NCBI RefSeq assembly: GCF_007625115.1
Contig: NZ_VMNH01000005.1
Coordinates: 434,001-498,000, forward strand
Origin: Sedimenticola selenatireducens
GTDB lineage: Bacteria; Pseudomonadota; Gammaproteobacteria; Chromatiales; Chromatiaceae
Direction: 5' to 3'
Length of the DNA: 64,000 nt
This document shows, in pieces, positions 19,029-28,449 of this stretch. Within the stretch, counting starts at the first letter, position 1, and every line of letters begins with the position of its first letter. A program made the translations under genes and the position numbers. Below the pieces are notes generated by a model. That model did not search any database, was not told the origin of the DNA, and saw nothing but the letters and a program-made list of their open reading frames with translations.

Positions 19029-19967
19029 ATGAATGATGTGCTGAAGATTGTTTTTGCCGGAACCCCGGATTTTTCTGTGCCACCCCTGCGTGAGCTGATC
19101 GCGTCCCCGCATAAGGTGGTGGCAGTTTATACTCAGCCCGATCGTCCGGCGGGGAGAGGTCGTAAACTCACCGCAAGTCCCGTTAAGCAGTTGGCACTGG
19201 CCCATGATATCCCGGTCTATCAGCCGGCCAATTTCAGGCTGGAGGAGGATCTTGCGGCCTTGGAGTCGCTGCAGGCCGATCTGATGGTCGTGGTGGCCTA
19301 TGGCCTCATTCTGCCGATTCGAGTCTTATCATCGCCTCGCCTCGGTTGTATCAATATTCACGCCTCGCTCCTACCGCGCTGGCGCGGCGCGGCCCCAATA
19401 CAGCGAGCCGTTCTGGCGGGTGACAAGACCACTGGCGTCACAATTATGGAGATGGAGGCGGGCCTGGATACGGGGCCCATGCTGTTGAAGCGGGAAATAG
19501 CGATTGGTGCTACCGAAACAGGTGGTGCGTTGCATGACAGGTTGTCGGAGTTAGGTGCGGAGGCGCTTATGGCAGCGCTTCCAGGGATAGTCGACGGCAC
19601 GCTGAAGGCCGAGCCACAGGATGATCGCTTGGCCAATTATGCCAGCAAGCTGGATAAAGCGGAGTCAGCGATCAACTGGCAAGAACCTGCCGTCACTCTA
19701 GATCGTCAGGTGCGTGCCTTTAATCCCTGGCCAGTTGCACAAACACTGATGGATGGTCAGGTACTGCGCATCTGGGAGAGTGAGGCATTGACGGGCGAAT
19801 CGGATCTGGCCGTGGGGACGATCACGGCCTGTAATCGCAATGGCATTGATGTGGTAACGGGTCAGGGACTGTTGCGAATTAAGTCACTGCAACTGCCGGG
19901 TAAGCGGGCGATGAGTGCAGCCGACTTCCTGAATGCACATAATCCTACCGGGGTGGTCCTTGGCTAA
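19029..19967 (+). CDS. fmt: Methionyl-tRNA formyltransferase
   Basis: A 312-residue enzyme that formylates initiator Met-tRNA using 10-formyl-tetrahydrofolate. The N-terminal domain carries IVFAGTPDFSVPPL and the hallmark SLLPRWRGAAPIQ near residues 113-125. The flexible loop PAGRGRKLTASPVK is near residue 40, and a C-terminal tRNA-binding barrel follows. The ATG at 19029 gives the usual start and TTG 19005 is rejected. It lies between def and rsmB as in most Gammaproteobacteria. Confidence 0.97.
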   Translation: MNDVLKIVFAGTPDFSVPPLRELIASPHKVVAVYTQPDRPAGRGRKLTASPVKQLALAHDIPVYQPANFRLEEDLAALESLQADLMVVVAYGLILPIRVLSSPRLGCINIHASLLPRWRGAAPIQRAVLAGDKTTGVTIMEMEAGLDTGPMLLKREIAIGATETGGALHDRLSELGAEALMAALPGIVDGTLKAEPQDDRLANYASKLDKAESAINWQEPAVTLDRQVRAFNPWPVAQTLMDGQVLRIWESEALTGESDLAVGTITACNRNGIDVVTGQGLLRIKSLQLPGKRAMSAADFLNAHNPTGVVLG

Positions 19968-19985
19968 CCGTGTCGATAGCATCTT

Positions 19986-21299
19986 ATGGGTATAAGTCCA
20001 GCAACGAACAGCAATCCACGGGTTGTGGCCGCTAAGCTACTGCGTCAGTTGGCCAATGGACGCTCTATTTCAGATCTGTTGGAGCAGGGGCTGGATGATG
20101 TCTCTCAGCGAGATCGAGGGTTGGTTAAAGAGTTCTGTTTTGGCGTGGCGCGTTGGCGACCCAGGTTGGAAGCGATAGCCAATCAGTTGATGAGCAAGCC
20201 GATAAAGCCAAAGGAGGGCGAGGTGCAGGCCCTGATATTGCTGGGTATCTATCAACTGGCCTATATGCGTGTGGCGCCGCATGCGGCGGTGGCTGAGACG
20301 GTGGAAGCCGCCAGATTATTGGATAAGCGCTGGGCGGTTGGGCTGATCAATGCCCTGCTACGCCGGTTTCAGCGTGAGCAGGAGCAGCTGCTAATAGCAG
20401 CAGATCGCTATCCTCAGAGTCGCTACGCGATGCCGGACTGGCTATTGAAGCGAATGCGTGCCGACTGGCCAGATCATTGGGAAGCCATTTTATGTGCAAC
20501 AAACCAGCATCCGCCCATGACACTACGGGTCAATCTGGCGATGACGGCCCGGGAAGATTATCTCGCGCTACTGGAGAAATCGGGCATCGGTGCTGTGGCT
20601 CATTCGATTGTCCCTTCTGCGGTGCTCCTTGAGCAGCCAGTGGATGTGGATCAGCTACCGGGCTTTTCGGAGGGTGCCGTCTCTGTTCAGGATGCCGGGG
20701 CCCAGTTGGCCGCACCACTTTTGAATTGTGAAGAGGGTATGCGGGTGCTGGACGCCTGTGCGGCTCCCGGTGGCAAGAGCGGCCATATTCTTGAATCTGC
20801 CGCGGACATTCAGTTGACCGCCATGGACCTGGATGAGCGTAGGTTGGTCCGAGTGCAGGAGAATCTTCAGCGGCTGGGTCAGATGGCTGAAGTGGTACAA
20901 GGTGATGCGGCGGATCCAAAAGGGGAGTGGGCCTCAAGGCAGTATGATCGTATTTTGCTGGATGTGCCCTGTTCCGCAACCGGCGTGATACGCCGTCATC
21001 CGGATATCAAGTTATTACGGCGCCCGGAAGATATTTCCAAACTGGCCAAGAGTCAGGCGCAGATCCTGGAGGCCATCTGGCCAATGCTGAAACCGGGCGG
21101 TCAACTGCTCTATGCAACCTGCTCCCTGCTGGCCGATGAAAATGAAAACCGGGTGAGCCACTTTCTGCAGCGTCAGGCTGATGCCCGTGAGCATCCTATA
21201 GAGGCTGTCTGGGGGCATCCTCGTAGCGTTGGGCGCCAGACGCTTCCTGGTGAAGCGTCGATGGATGGATTCTATTATGCCTGTCTGGAGAGAGTTTAA
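19986..21299 (+). CDS. rsmB: 16S rRNA (cytosine967-C5)-methyltransferase
   Basis: A 437-residue RsmB/Sun enzyme that methylates C967 of 16S rRNA. It has an N-terminal NusB-like RNA-binding domain (about 10-135) and a C-terminal Rossmann methyltransferase. The SAM-binding block is LDACAAPGGKSGHI near 250. The two conserved cysteines of m5C methyltransferases are in DVPCSATG and YATCSL. The start is 18 bp after fmt. The next gene starts 3 bp after its stop. Confidence 0.96.
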   Translation: MGISPATNSNPRVVAAKLLRQLANGRSISDLLEQGLDDVSQRDRGLVKEFCFGVARWRPRLEAIANQLMSKPIKPKEGEVQALILLGIYQLAYMRVAPHAAVAETVEAARLLDKRWAVGLINALLRRFQREQEQLLIAADRYPQSRYAMPDWLLKRMRADWPDHWEAILCATNQHPPMTLRVNLAMTAREDYLALLEKSGIGAVAHSIVPSAVLLEQPVDVDQLPGFSEGAVSVQDAGAQLAAPLLNCEEGMRVLDACAAPGGKSGHILESAADIQLTAMDLDERRLVRVQENLQRLGQMAEVVQGDAADPKGEWASRQYDRILLDVPCSATGVIRRHPDIKLLRRPEDISKLAKSQAQILEAIWPMLKPGGQLLYATCSLLADENENRVSHFLQRQADAREHPIEAVWGHPRSVGRQTLPGEASMDGFYYACLERV

Positions 21300-21302
21300 G
21301 GG

Positions 21303-21896
21303 TTGATGAGATTGATCCAAGGTGACATGGGACATCGGTACGCCAGGCTTGGATGGGCTTTGGGGTTGCTGTTTGCTGCATTGTTTTATTGTCGAGCGGT
21401 TCAGGCGGATGAGTTTCTGATAGAAGGCCTTGAGGCGCGTGCGGTTGAAGGTATCTATCTCATGGACGCCTCAATCGACTATCGGTTTACCGATGAGGCA
21501 CTTGAGGCGCTTGAGAGCGGCGTGCCGCTGACGCTGGAAGTTCATATACAGCTTCGCCGAGAGGGCGCCTGGATCTGGGAGTCAGATCTTGTTGACGCCC
21601 GCCTGCGTTTTCAGATTCTCTATCAGGCGCTCCATGGCTTGTACCAAGTGACGGATCTGCTGAGCGGCACGAAACAACACTATGCCACACGCAAAGCGGC
21701 ACTAACGGCTTTGGGGCGTATCCGGGATGTGCAGCTGACCCAGGTGGAACGTCTGGAAAAGGGTGAACAGTATCGGCTCTCATTGCGCTCCCGGCTCGAT
21801 ATTGAGGCGCTTCCCTTGCCATTGCGCCCAATGGCCTACCTGAGTCCTGCTTGGAATCTATCCAGTGAGTGGAGCGTATGGCGTCTGCAACCCTAA
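21303..21896 (+). CDS. DUF4390 domain protein
   Basis: A 197-residue exported protein of the DUF4390 family. An N-terminal hydrophobic signal (about 16-36, ending in AVQA-DE) precedes a beta-rich domain. The function is unknown, but the gene regularly precedes the ntrYX-type two-component genes in Gammaproteobacteria. Its 3' end overlaps the kinase gene by about 19 bp, indicating coupled translation. A periplasmic location is inferred from the signal peptide. Confidence 0.85.
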   Translation: MMRLIQGDMGHRYARLGWALGLLFAALFYCRAVQADEFLIEGLEARAVEGIYLMDASIDYRFTDEALEALESGVPLTLEVHIQLRREGAWIWESDLVDARLRFQILYQALHGLYQVTDLLSGTKQHYATRKAALTALGRIRDVQLTQVERLEKGEQYRLSLRSRLDIEALPLPLRPMAYLSPAWNLSSEWSVWRLQP

Positions 21897-24106
21897 AACG
21901 GCTTACTAGCGGCGCTCTGCCGGTCATTACACTGCTGCTGATAGTTTTGGTTTCGCTCCATCTGATGAGTGGGGCGTTGCAGAACACCGAAGAGCTGAGT
22001 CGGTTGTTTATTCCGCTCTTGGTCACCAGTGTGCTGGGTCTGTTTGCCATGGTGATCGTTGTTGGAGTGAACATCGTCCAGATGGTCAGTCGCTACAGGC
22101 GGCAGGCATCCGGTTCCCGTTTGGCACTTAGGCTGGTGGTGGTTTTCGTGGCGCTCTCTCTGGCGCCGGTGTCGGTTGTCTATTACTACTCGCAACAGTT
22201 TCTTCTACAGGGTATCGATAGCTGGTTTGATGTGCATATCGATCAGTCGATGGATGATGCCCTGAGGCTGGGCCAGGCCTCTTTGGACCTACATAAGCTA
22301 GAGCGCCTCAAGGTTACCCAACTGCTGTTGGATGAGTTGTCCGGATCATCCGTCGCCGGCCTGAGCTTGAGTCTTGAAGAGCTGCGCGAGCAGTTTGGCG
22401 CCAGTGAACTGGTGCTGTTGGATCTTGGCGGTAAGATCATCACTAGCGTCAATGCCGATCCCAGTATCCTGGTCACCAGTAAGCCGGATGGGGCGATTTT
22501 GCAGCAGCTGAGATCAGGAGAAGATTATGTTGGCCTGGAGCCTGCCCCCAATCTGGACGGGCAGTTGGAGGTTCGGGTCGCGGTAGCTGATGGTATCCAT
22601 GCCCGCCTTTTGCTGGCACGCTACCCGGTGACCCGGTCAATCGCTGATCTGACCACAAAGGTAGAGGCAAGCTATAGCCGCTATAAGGAACTGGCGTTTC
22701 TACGGAAGAGCCTGAAAAACACCTTTACCCTCTCGCTGGCCATGGTGCTGCTATTTAGTTTGTTGGCTGCAATCTGGGCGGCATTTTTCACGGCCCGACG
22801 TCTGGTTAAACCAGTGGCCGGTATTGCGGAAGGAACACGGGCCGTCGCTGAGGGCAACTATGGTATGCAGCTGCCTGTGCCCAAATCGCGGGATGAATTA
22901 GGGTTTTTGGTGGAGTCTTTTAACTCCATGTCGCGGCGCATTGAAAAATCCCGCGATGAAACCGCTCGTACTCAACGTCAGGTGGAGGCGCAGCGAACTT
23001 ATCTCGAAACCGTATTGGGTCGTCTCTCCTCAGGGGTGATCTCTTTGGATGCTTCTGGTCGCTTGCAAACGGCTAATCAGGCGGCAGGAGATATTCTCAA
23101 GGTGGATGTGGCCCTGTTATTGGGTCAGGATGCTGATGGCTTGTCGAAAGTATCGCCGCGGCTTCGGCAGTTTATTGAGGCCGTGCGAGACGCCGTTGAA
23201 CAAGAGCGGCGTGACTGGCGGGGTCAGATTACATTGATTGGCGGTGAGGGGCGTCAGGTTCTGCTCTGTAGAGGTACGCCACTGGCCCAGCCAGACGACG
23301 AATCGATGGGATATGGCCTGGTATTTGACGATATTACCAACCTGCTTAAGGCCCAGCGTGATGCCGCTTGGGGCGAGGTGGCACGCAGACTGGCCCATGA
23401 GATCAAGAATCCGCTGACCCCTATTCAGTTGTCGGCTGAGCGGTTGCGGCACAAATATCTCAAGACGATGCAGGGGAAAGATGCTGATGTCCTGGATCGG
23501 GCGACGCATACCATCGTATCGCAGGTAGAGGCGATGAAGGAGATGGTTAACGCCTTCTCTGAATACGCCCGTCCTTCGCAGATAAATCCACAGCCATTGC
23601 ATCTGGATGATCTGGTGAGTGAGGTTCTGGATCTTTATCGAAGTGCCGGGTTGACGACAGGCCTGGATGTGCGTCTGGATGCGGGTGAAACACGGGTTGA
23701 GGCGGATCCGGTCAGGCTTCGTCAGGTGGTGCATAATCTCATAAAAAACGCCCAAGAAGCCGTAAACGTGGAAAAAAATCCCAGAATAATCGTCTCAACA
23801 GAGGTAAAAGTGGATAATGACTGTCAGTATGTCGAACTGAATGTCATTGATAACGGCCCCGGTTTTGATCAACAAATACTGGCGCACCTGTTTGAGCCCT
23901 ATGTCACTACAAAGGCGAAGGGTACGGGGCTTGGATTAGCCGTGGTAAAGAAGATTGCTGAAGAGCACGGTGGAAATGTCTGGGCGGAAAATCTCCCGGA
24001 AAGCGGGGCGAGGCTGATCTTGCGGTTGCCGACGATTCATACCGATAACAAATATACAGACTGCTCTCAGATACCCGAGCCGACAGCAAGGAGTAATGCC
24101 GAATGA
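21878..24106 (+). CDS. NtrY-like sensor histidine kinase
   Basis: A 742-residue membrane kinase. Two hydrophobic N-terminal helices plus a third precede a periplasmic region (about 110-280). A further membrane helix leads to HAMP (about 310-360) and PAS (about 375-480) segments. The kinase core has the H-box ARRLAHEIKNPLTPIQ near 505, the N-box VHNLIKNAQEAV, and G-boxes NGPGF and GTGLGLAVV. Its stop overlaps the start of the response regulator gene (ATGA). NtrY kinases relate to nitrogen or redox control in other bacteria; the signal here is unknown. The start is ATG 21878 or GTG 21869. Confidence 0.92.
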   Translation: MASATLKRLTSGALPVITLLLIVLVSLHLMSGALQNTEELSRLFIPLLVTSVLGLFAMVIVVGVNIVQMVSRYRRQASGSRLALRLVVVFVALSLAPVSVVYYYSQQFLLQGIDSWFDVHIDQSMDDALRLGQASLDLHKLERLKVTQLLLDELSGSSVAGLSLSLEELREQFGASELVLLDLGGKIITSVNADPSILVTSKPDGAILQQLRSGEDYVGLEPAPNLDGQLEVRVAVADGIHARLLLARYPVTRSIADLTTKVEASYSRYKELAFLRKSLKNTFTLSLAMVLLFSLLAAIWAAFFTARRLVKPVAGIAEGTRAVAEGNYGMQLPVPKSRDELGFLVESFNSMSRRIEKSRDETARTQRQVEAQRTYLETVLGRLSSGVISLDASGRLQTANQAAGDILKVDVALLLGQDADGLSKVSPRLRQFIEAVRDAVEQERRDWRGQITLIGGEGRQVLLCRGTPLAQPDDESMGYGLVFDDITNLLKAQRDAAWGEVARRLAHEIKNPLTPIQLSAERLRHKYLKTMQGKDADVLDRATHTIVSQVEAMKEMVNAFSEYARPSQINPQPLHLDDLVSEVLDLYRSAGLTTGLDVRLDAGETRVEADPVRLRQVVHNLIKNAQEAVNVEKNPRIIVSTEVKVDNDCQYVELNVIDNGPGFDQQILAHLFEPYVTTKAKGTGLGLAVVKKIAEEHGGNVWAENLPESGARLILRLPTIHTDNKYTDCSQIPEPTARSNAE

Positions 24107-25470
24107 GTGCACCCCATATATTGGTGGTGGATGATGAGCCAGATATTCGTACGCTGGTCAAAGAGATCCTGGAAGACGAAGATTATGATGTGGCCATGGC
24201 CGAGGATGGCTTGTCAGCACGCAAGGCGTTGCGTGACAGGCGTCCCGATCTGGTGCTACTGGATATATGGATGCCCGATGTAGATGGCATCTCGCTACTT
24301 AAAGAATGGTCGGAGGGCGATGGTCTGCCTTGTCCGGTGATCATGATGTCGGGTCACGGTACGGTCGAGACGGCCGTTGAGGCTACCCGGCTCGGTGCCT
24401 ATGACTTTCTTGAGAAACCGCTTTCACTGGCTAAGCTGCTGCTAACGGTAGAACGGGCGTTGGAGGTGGATAAGCTCCAGCAGGAAAATATCGGTCTGCG
24501 CCGTCATACCCAGCATGTCGTGGAACCTACCGGCAAGAGTCCGGTGATTCAGCGACTGCGCGAGCAAGTGAAACGAATCGCTCAACATGATAGCTGGGTA
24601 CTGATTACCGGTGAGCCGGGGGTAGGCAGAGAGACCTTTGCGCGCTATCTCCATTCGCAGAGCGTGCGTCGGGAACGGCCTTTTGTTGATGTCGGCGTCA
24701 CTGCGATGGCCAAGGGCAATTCGGCTCGTGAGCTGTTTGGCAGTGAAGAGGGCGGGAAGATTCATTACGGCTCACTGGAGCAGGCCCGTGGCGGCACACT
24801 GTTCCTGGATGAAGTGGCTGACATGGATATTGAGGCGCAGTCCCAGCTGCTTGGCGCCCTTGATGGGGGCTCTTTTTTGCGTGTCGGAGGTTCAGAACCC
24901 GTGCATATTGACGTGCGCATCATAGCGGCTACCCAGCGCAATCTTGAAGATGAGGTGCAGGCTGGCCATTTCCGTGAGGATCTGTTTTATCACCTCAATG
25001 TGGTGCCACTGCATATTCCGCCCTTGCGGGAGCATCGGGAGGATGTGCCAGAGCTCTTAAGTTATTACGTGGACAGTTATGTGGCACATGAGAAACTGCC
25101 TTATCGGCGGTTTGATGTTCGGGCTCAGAATTATCTCAGAAACCACAGTTGGCATGGCAATATCCGTGAACTGAAAAACCTGGTGCAACGGCTGCTGATT
25201 CTTGGGGCAGGGGATGATATTACTCAGGATGAGGTGGAGGTCGCGCTGGGCAGTGTCGGGCTGGCACTAGAGAGTGGTGCACGTTTCCCTGTCTCTTTTG
25301 ACCAACCGCTACGGCAGGCGAGGGAGGCGTTTGAAAAGGCCTACCTGGAGTACCAGTTGGAGAAGCATGCGGGAAATGTCAGTCAGATTGCAGCAGAATC
25401 GGGGATGGAACGTACCCATCTTTACCGCAAATTAAAATCGCTGGGCATTGATGTAAAGGACAAACGGTAG
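24103..25470 (+). CDS. NtrX-like response regulator, AAA+ domain without GAFTGA
   Basis: A 455-residue partner of the preceding kinase. It has a receiver domain (VVDDEPDIRT, phospho-acceptor in LVLLDIWMPD), an AAA+ domain and a Fis-type HTH (VSQIAAESGMERTHLYRKL). The AAA+ domain is atypical. Its Walker A reads GEPGVGRE, with Arg in place of the usual Lys, and the GAFTGA loop that contacts sigma-54 is missing (the region reads FGSEEGGKIHYGSLEQA). Walker B (GGTLFLDEV) is kept. It probably controls transcription without sigma-54. Downstream lie trkA and trkH. Confidence 0.92.
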   Translation: MSAPHILVVDDEPDIRTLVKEILEDEDYDVAMAEDGLSARKALRDRRPDLVLLDIWMPDVDGISLLKEWSEGDGLPCPVIMMSGHGTVETAVEATRLGAYDFLEKPLSLAKLLLTVERALEVDKLQQENIGLRRHTQHVVEPTGKSPVIQRLREQVKRIAQHDSWVLITGEPGVGRETFARYLHSQSVRRERPFVDVGVTAMAKGNSARELFGSEEGGKIHYGSLEQARGGTLFLDEVADMDIEAQSQLLGALDGGSFLRVGGSEPVHIDVRIIAATQRNLEDEVQAGHFREDLFYHLNVVPLHIPPLREHREDVPELLSYYVDSYVAHEKLPYRRFDVRAQNYLRNHSWHGNIRELKNLVQRLLILGAGDDITQDEVEVALGSVGLALESGARFPVSFDQPLRQAREAFEKAYLEYQLEKHAGNVSQIAAESGMERTHLYRKLKSLGIDVKDKR

Positions 25471-25554
25471 TAAGTTCGCCGATTTGTGCCGGGCAGCATT
25501 TTTCCTGGGTGCGGCTGAAGATCGAATCAACCGGAAAGTGGCAGAACATAAAAA

Positions 25555-26928
25555 ATGAAAATCATCATCTTAGGTGCCGGACAGGTTGGGACATCAGTGG
25601 CTAACAATCTGGCCTCCGAAGCGAACGATATTACGGTGGTCGATCAGGATGCTGACCTGTTGAGGGACCTTCAGGACCGCCTGGATCTGGGTACGGTTCA
25701 GGGCCATGCCGCTCACCCCGAGGTGCTGATGCGGGCCGGTGCAGAAGACGCCGATATGATTCTGGCCGTTACCAACAGCGATGAGACCAACATGGTGGCC
25801 TGTCAGGTGGCCTACAGTCTGTTTCGCACGCCGACTAAGATTGCTCGTGTTCGCGCCCTCGGTTTTACCAAATATCCCCAACTGTTTTCCCCGGAGGCAA
25901 TGCCGATTGATGTATTGATCAGCCCGGAGCAGCTGGTGACCGACTACATCATGCGGTTGATCGAAAATCCAGGGGCACTACAGGTGTTGGATTTTGCCGG
26001 TGGCCGGGTTCGATTGGTAGCTGTCCGCGCATACTATGGCGGGCCACTGGTCGGCAATGAGTTGCGTACCTTATACGAGCATATGCCCAATATTGAAGCC
26101 AGGGTAGCGGCCGTTTACAGGCAGGGGCGTGCCATTCAGCCGGAAGGAGATACCATCATTGAGGCCGATGATGAAGTGTTCTTTATTGCGGCCAAAGAGA
26201 ATATTCGGGCTGTCATGAGTGAGCTGCGTCGGCTGGACAAACCCTTCAAGCGACTGATTTTTGCAGGGGGTGGCAATATCGGCATGCGATTGGCCCATGC
26301 CCTGGAGCGTGATTATCAGGTTAAGTTGATTGAACGCGATCGTGACCGGGCGCAGAAAGTCTCTGAAGAGCTTCCCAAGACCATCGTACTGCATGGTGAT
26401 GTCGCCGACGAAGACTTGCTGATGGAGGAGAATATTGAGGGCACGGATGTTTTCTGTGCTGTCACTAACGATGATGAGGCGAATATTCTTTCTGCCATGC
26501 TGGCGAAGCGGCTGGGTGCGCGTAAGGTGATGGCGCTGATTAACCGAGCAGCCTATGTCGACATGGTACAGAGTGGGCCCATTGATATTGCCATCTCTCC
26601 TCAACAGGCCACTATCGGCAGCCTGCTGACCCATGTGCGCCGTGGCGACGTGGTGATGGTGCATTCGCTGCGACGTGGTGCAGCAGAGGCGATTGAGGCG
26701 GTTGCACACGGGGACCCGAGTTCATCCAAGGTTGTGGGCCGTGCTATCGAGGATATCAAGCTCCCTAAAGGGACCAATATTGGTGCGGTGGTTCGAGGTG
26801 ATGAGGTGTTGATTGCCCACCACGATACGGTGATTGAATCAGAGGATCACGTCATTCTGTTTCTGGTGGATAAGCGACAGATCCCCGATGTGGAGCGCCT
26901 GTTCCAGGTCGGCATCACATTCTTATAA
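25555..26928 (+). CDS. trkA: Trk system potassium uptake protein TrkA
   Basis: A 457-residue cytoplasmic NAD-binding regulator of the Trk K+ uptake channel. It has two tandem RCK units, each with a Rossmann fold ([12 protein letters not shown] near residue 4, [12 protein letters not shown] near 237) and a RCK-C lobe. The length is normal. It is followed 61 bp later by trkH, the membrane channel it gates. Confidence 0.96.
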   Translation: MKIIILGAGQVGTSVANNLASEANDITVVDQDADLLRDLQDRLDLGTVQGHAAHPEVLMRAGAEDADMILAVTNSDETNMVACQVAYSLFRTPTKIARVRALGFTKYPQLFSPEAMPIDVLISPEQLVTDYIMRLIENPGALQVLDFAGGRVRLVAVRAYYGGPLVGNELRTLYEHMPNIEARVAAVYRQGRAIQPEGDTIIEADDEVFFIAAKENIRAVMSELRRLDKPFKRLIFAGGGNIGMRLAHALERDYQVKLIERDRDRAQKVSEELPKTIVLHGDVADEDLLMEENIEGTDVFCAVTNDDEANILSAMLAKRLGARKVMALINRAAYVDMVQSGPIDIAISPQQATIGSLLTHVRRGDVVMVHSLRRGAAEAIEAVAHGDPSSSKVVGRAIEDIKLPKGTNIGAVVRGDEVLIAHHDTVIESEDHVILFLVDKRQIPDVERLFQVGITFL

Positions 26929-26989
26929 GAGGCGACTAACGATGCCGGTGATGAAATGTTCATCCACTGAGCTGAGGTAGCTGGGCAAT

Positions 26990-28441
26990 ATGCAATTCAG
27001 TGCCATACAACGCATTCTTGGTATTCTGCTGATGGTGTTCAGCGTTACCATGCTGCCACCCTTGCTCGTCTCTATCTGGTATGACGATGGGGCCTACTCC
27101 GCGTTCCTGATTGCCTTCATTATCATCCTGATGGTGGGGGCGGTCTCCTGGATCATGGTGTCAGATCAGCGGCGAGAACTGCGCTTGCGGGATGGATTCA
27201 TGGTCGTGGTGATGTTCTGGACCGTGCTGGGGATCAGTGGTTCGCTTCCCTTCACCCTCGCAGTCGATCCACACATGTCGCTAACAGACGCCGTGTTTGA
27301 GTCAATCTCAGGGCTAACAACAACGGGCTCTACGGTAATCATGGGGCTCGATGAATTGCCACCGTCTATTCTCTTCTATCGCCAGCAGCTGCAGTGGCTG
27401 GGTGGCATGGGTATCATTGTTTTGGCTGTTGCGGTATTACCGATGCTCGGCATCGGCGGTATGCAGTTGTATCGTGCTGAAACCCCTGGCCCGATGAAAG
27501 ACTCCAAACTGACCCCGCGAATTACCGAGACAGCAAAAGCGCTCTGGTATATTTATCTGGGGCTAACAATCGCCTGCACACTGGCCTACTGGGCGGCTGG
27601 GATGTCACTGTTTGATGCCATTGGGCATGCCTTCTCGACCATCGCCATCGGTGGTTTCTCAACCCACGATGCCAGTATCGGCTTTTTTGACAGTACCCTG
27701 ATCGAGATGATCGCGGTGGTATTTCTGCTGCTTTCGGGTGTTAACTTTGCCCTGCACTTTATCGCTATCAGCCGACGTAATCCGAAGGTGTATCTCGTCG
27801 ACAGCGAGTTTCGTTTTTATCTGGCGGTACTCTTGTTTGTGGCGATTGTTGTAACCGTTGTGCTCTACACAACGGGTACATACAGTGATCTGGGTGAGGC
27901 CTTTACTAAGGGTCTTTTCCAGGCGGTGTCGATAGGAACCACCGCTGGTTTTACCACAGCGGATTACTCACTGTGGCCTGGGTTTGTTGCCATTGTGTTG
28001 CTTTTCACCAGCTTTATTGGCGGCTGTGCCGGCTCGACGGGTGGTGGCATCAAGGTGATACGGTTTCTGCTACTGATTAAGCAGGGGCTGCGAGAGATCA
28101 CCCGGCTGATCCATCCCAGTGCCCAGATTCCAATCCGGGTCGGGCAAAAGACCATTACGCCCCGTGTCGTTGAGGCGGTCTGGGGGTTTTTCGCCCTCTA
28201 CGTGGCCAGCTTTACCTTTATGTACCTAGCCCTTGCGCTGACGGGCCTGGATCTGATGACTTCATTTTCAGCCGTGGCAGCGTCTATCAATAATCTGGGG
28301 CCGGGGCTTGCCTCAGTAGGCACAAATTATGCGGGCTTGAATGATCCGGCAAAATGGATACTCTGTTTTGCTATGTTGTTAGGTCGATTAGAGATTTTCA
28401 CCCTGCTGGTGTTGCTGACACCAGCCTATTGGCGAAAGTAG
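26990..28441 (+). CDS. trkH: Trk potassium uptake channel TrkH
   Basis: A 483-residue inner-membrane K+ channel subunit with four pore-loop repeats. The filter-region sequences visible include SGLTTTGSTV, IGGFSTHDAS, TAGFTTADYS and AASINNLGPG. A Gly-rich intramembrane loop region (GGCAGSTGGGIKVIR) is present. It pairs with TrkA encoded just upstream. The glcD gene begins 8 bp after its stop, but that pathway is unrelated. Confidence 0.96.
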   Translation: MQFSAIQRILGILLMVFSVTMLPPLLVSIWYDDGAYSAFLIAFIIILMVGAVSWIMVSDQRRELRLRDGFMVVVMFWTVLGISGSLPFTLAVDPHMSLTDAVFESISGLTTTGSTVIMGLDELPPSILFYRQQLQWLGGMGIIVLAVAVLPMLGIGGMQLYRAETPGPMKDSKLTPRITETAKALWYIYLGLTIACTLAYWAAGMSLFDAIGHAFSTIAIGGFSTHDASIGFFDSTLIEMIAVVFLLLSGVNFALHFIAISRRNPKVYLVDSEFRFYLAVLLFVAIVVTVVLYTTGTYSDLGEAFTKGLFQAVSIGTTAGFTTADYSLWPGFVAIVLLFTSFIGGCAGSTGGGIKVIRFLLLIKQGLREITRLIHPSAQIPIRVGQKTITPRVVEAVWGFFALYVASFTFMYLALALTGLDLMTSFSAVAASINNLGPGLASVGTNYAGLNDPAKWILCFAMLLGRLEIFTLLVLLTPAYWRK

Positions 28442-28449
28442 TAACCTTC

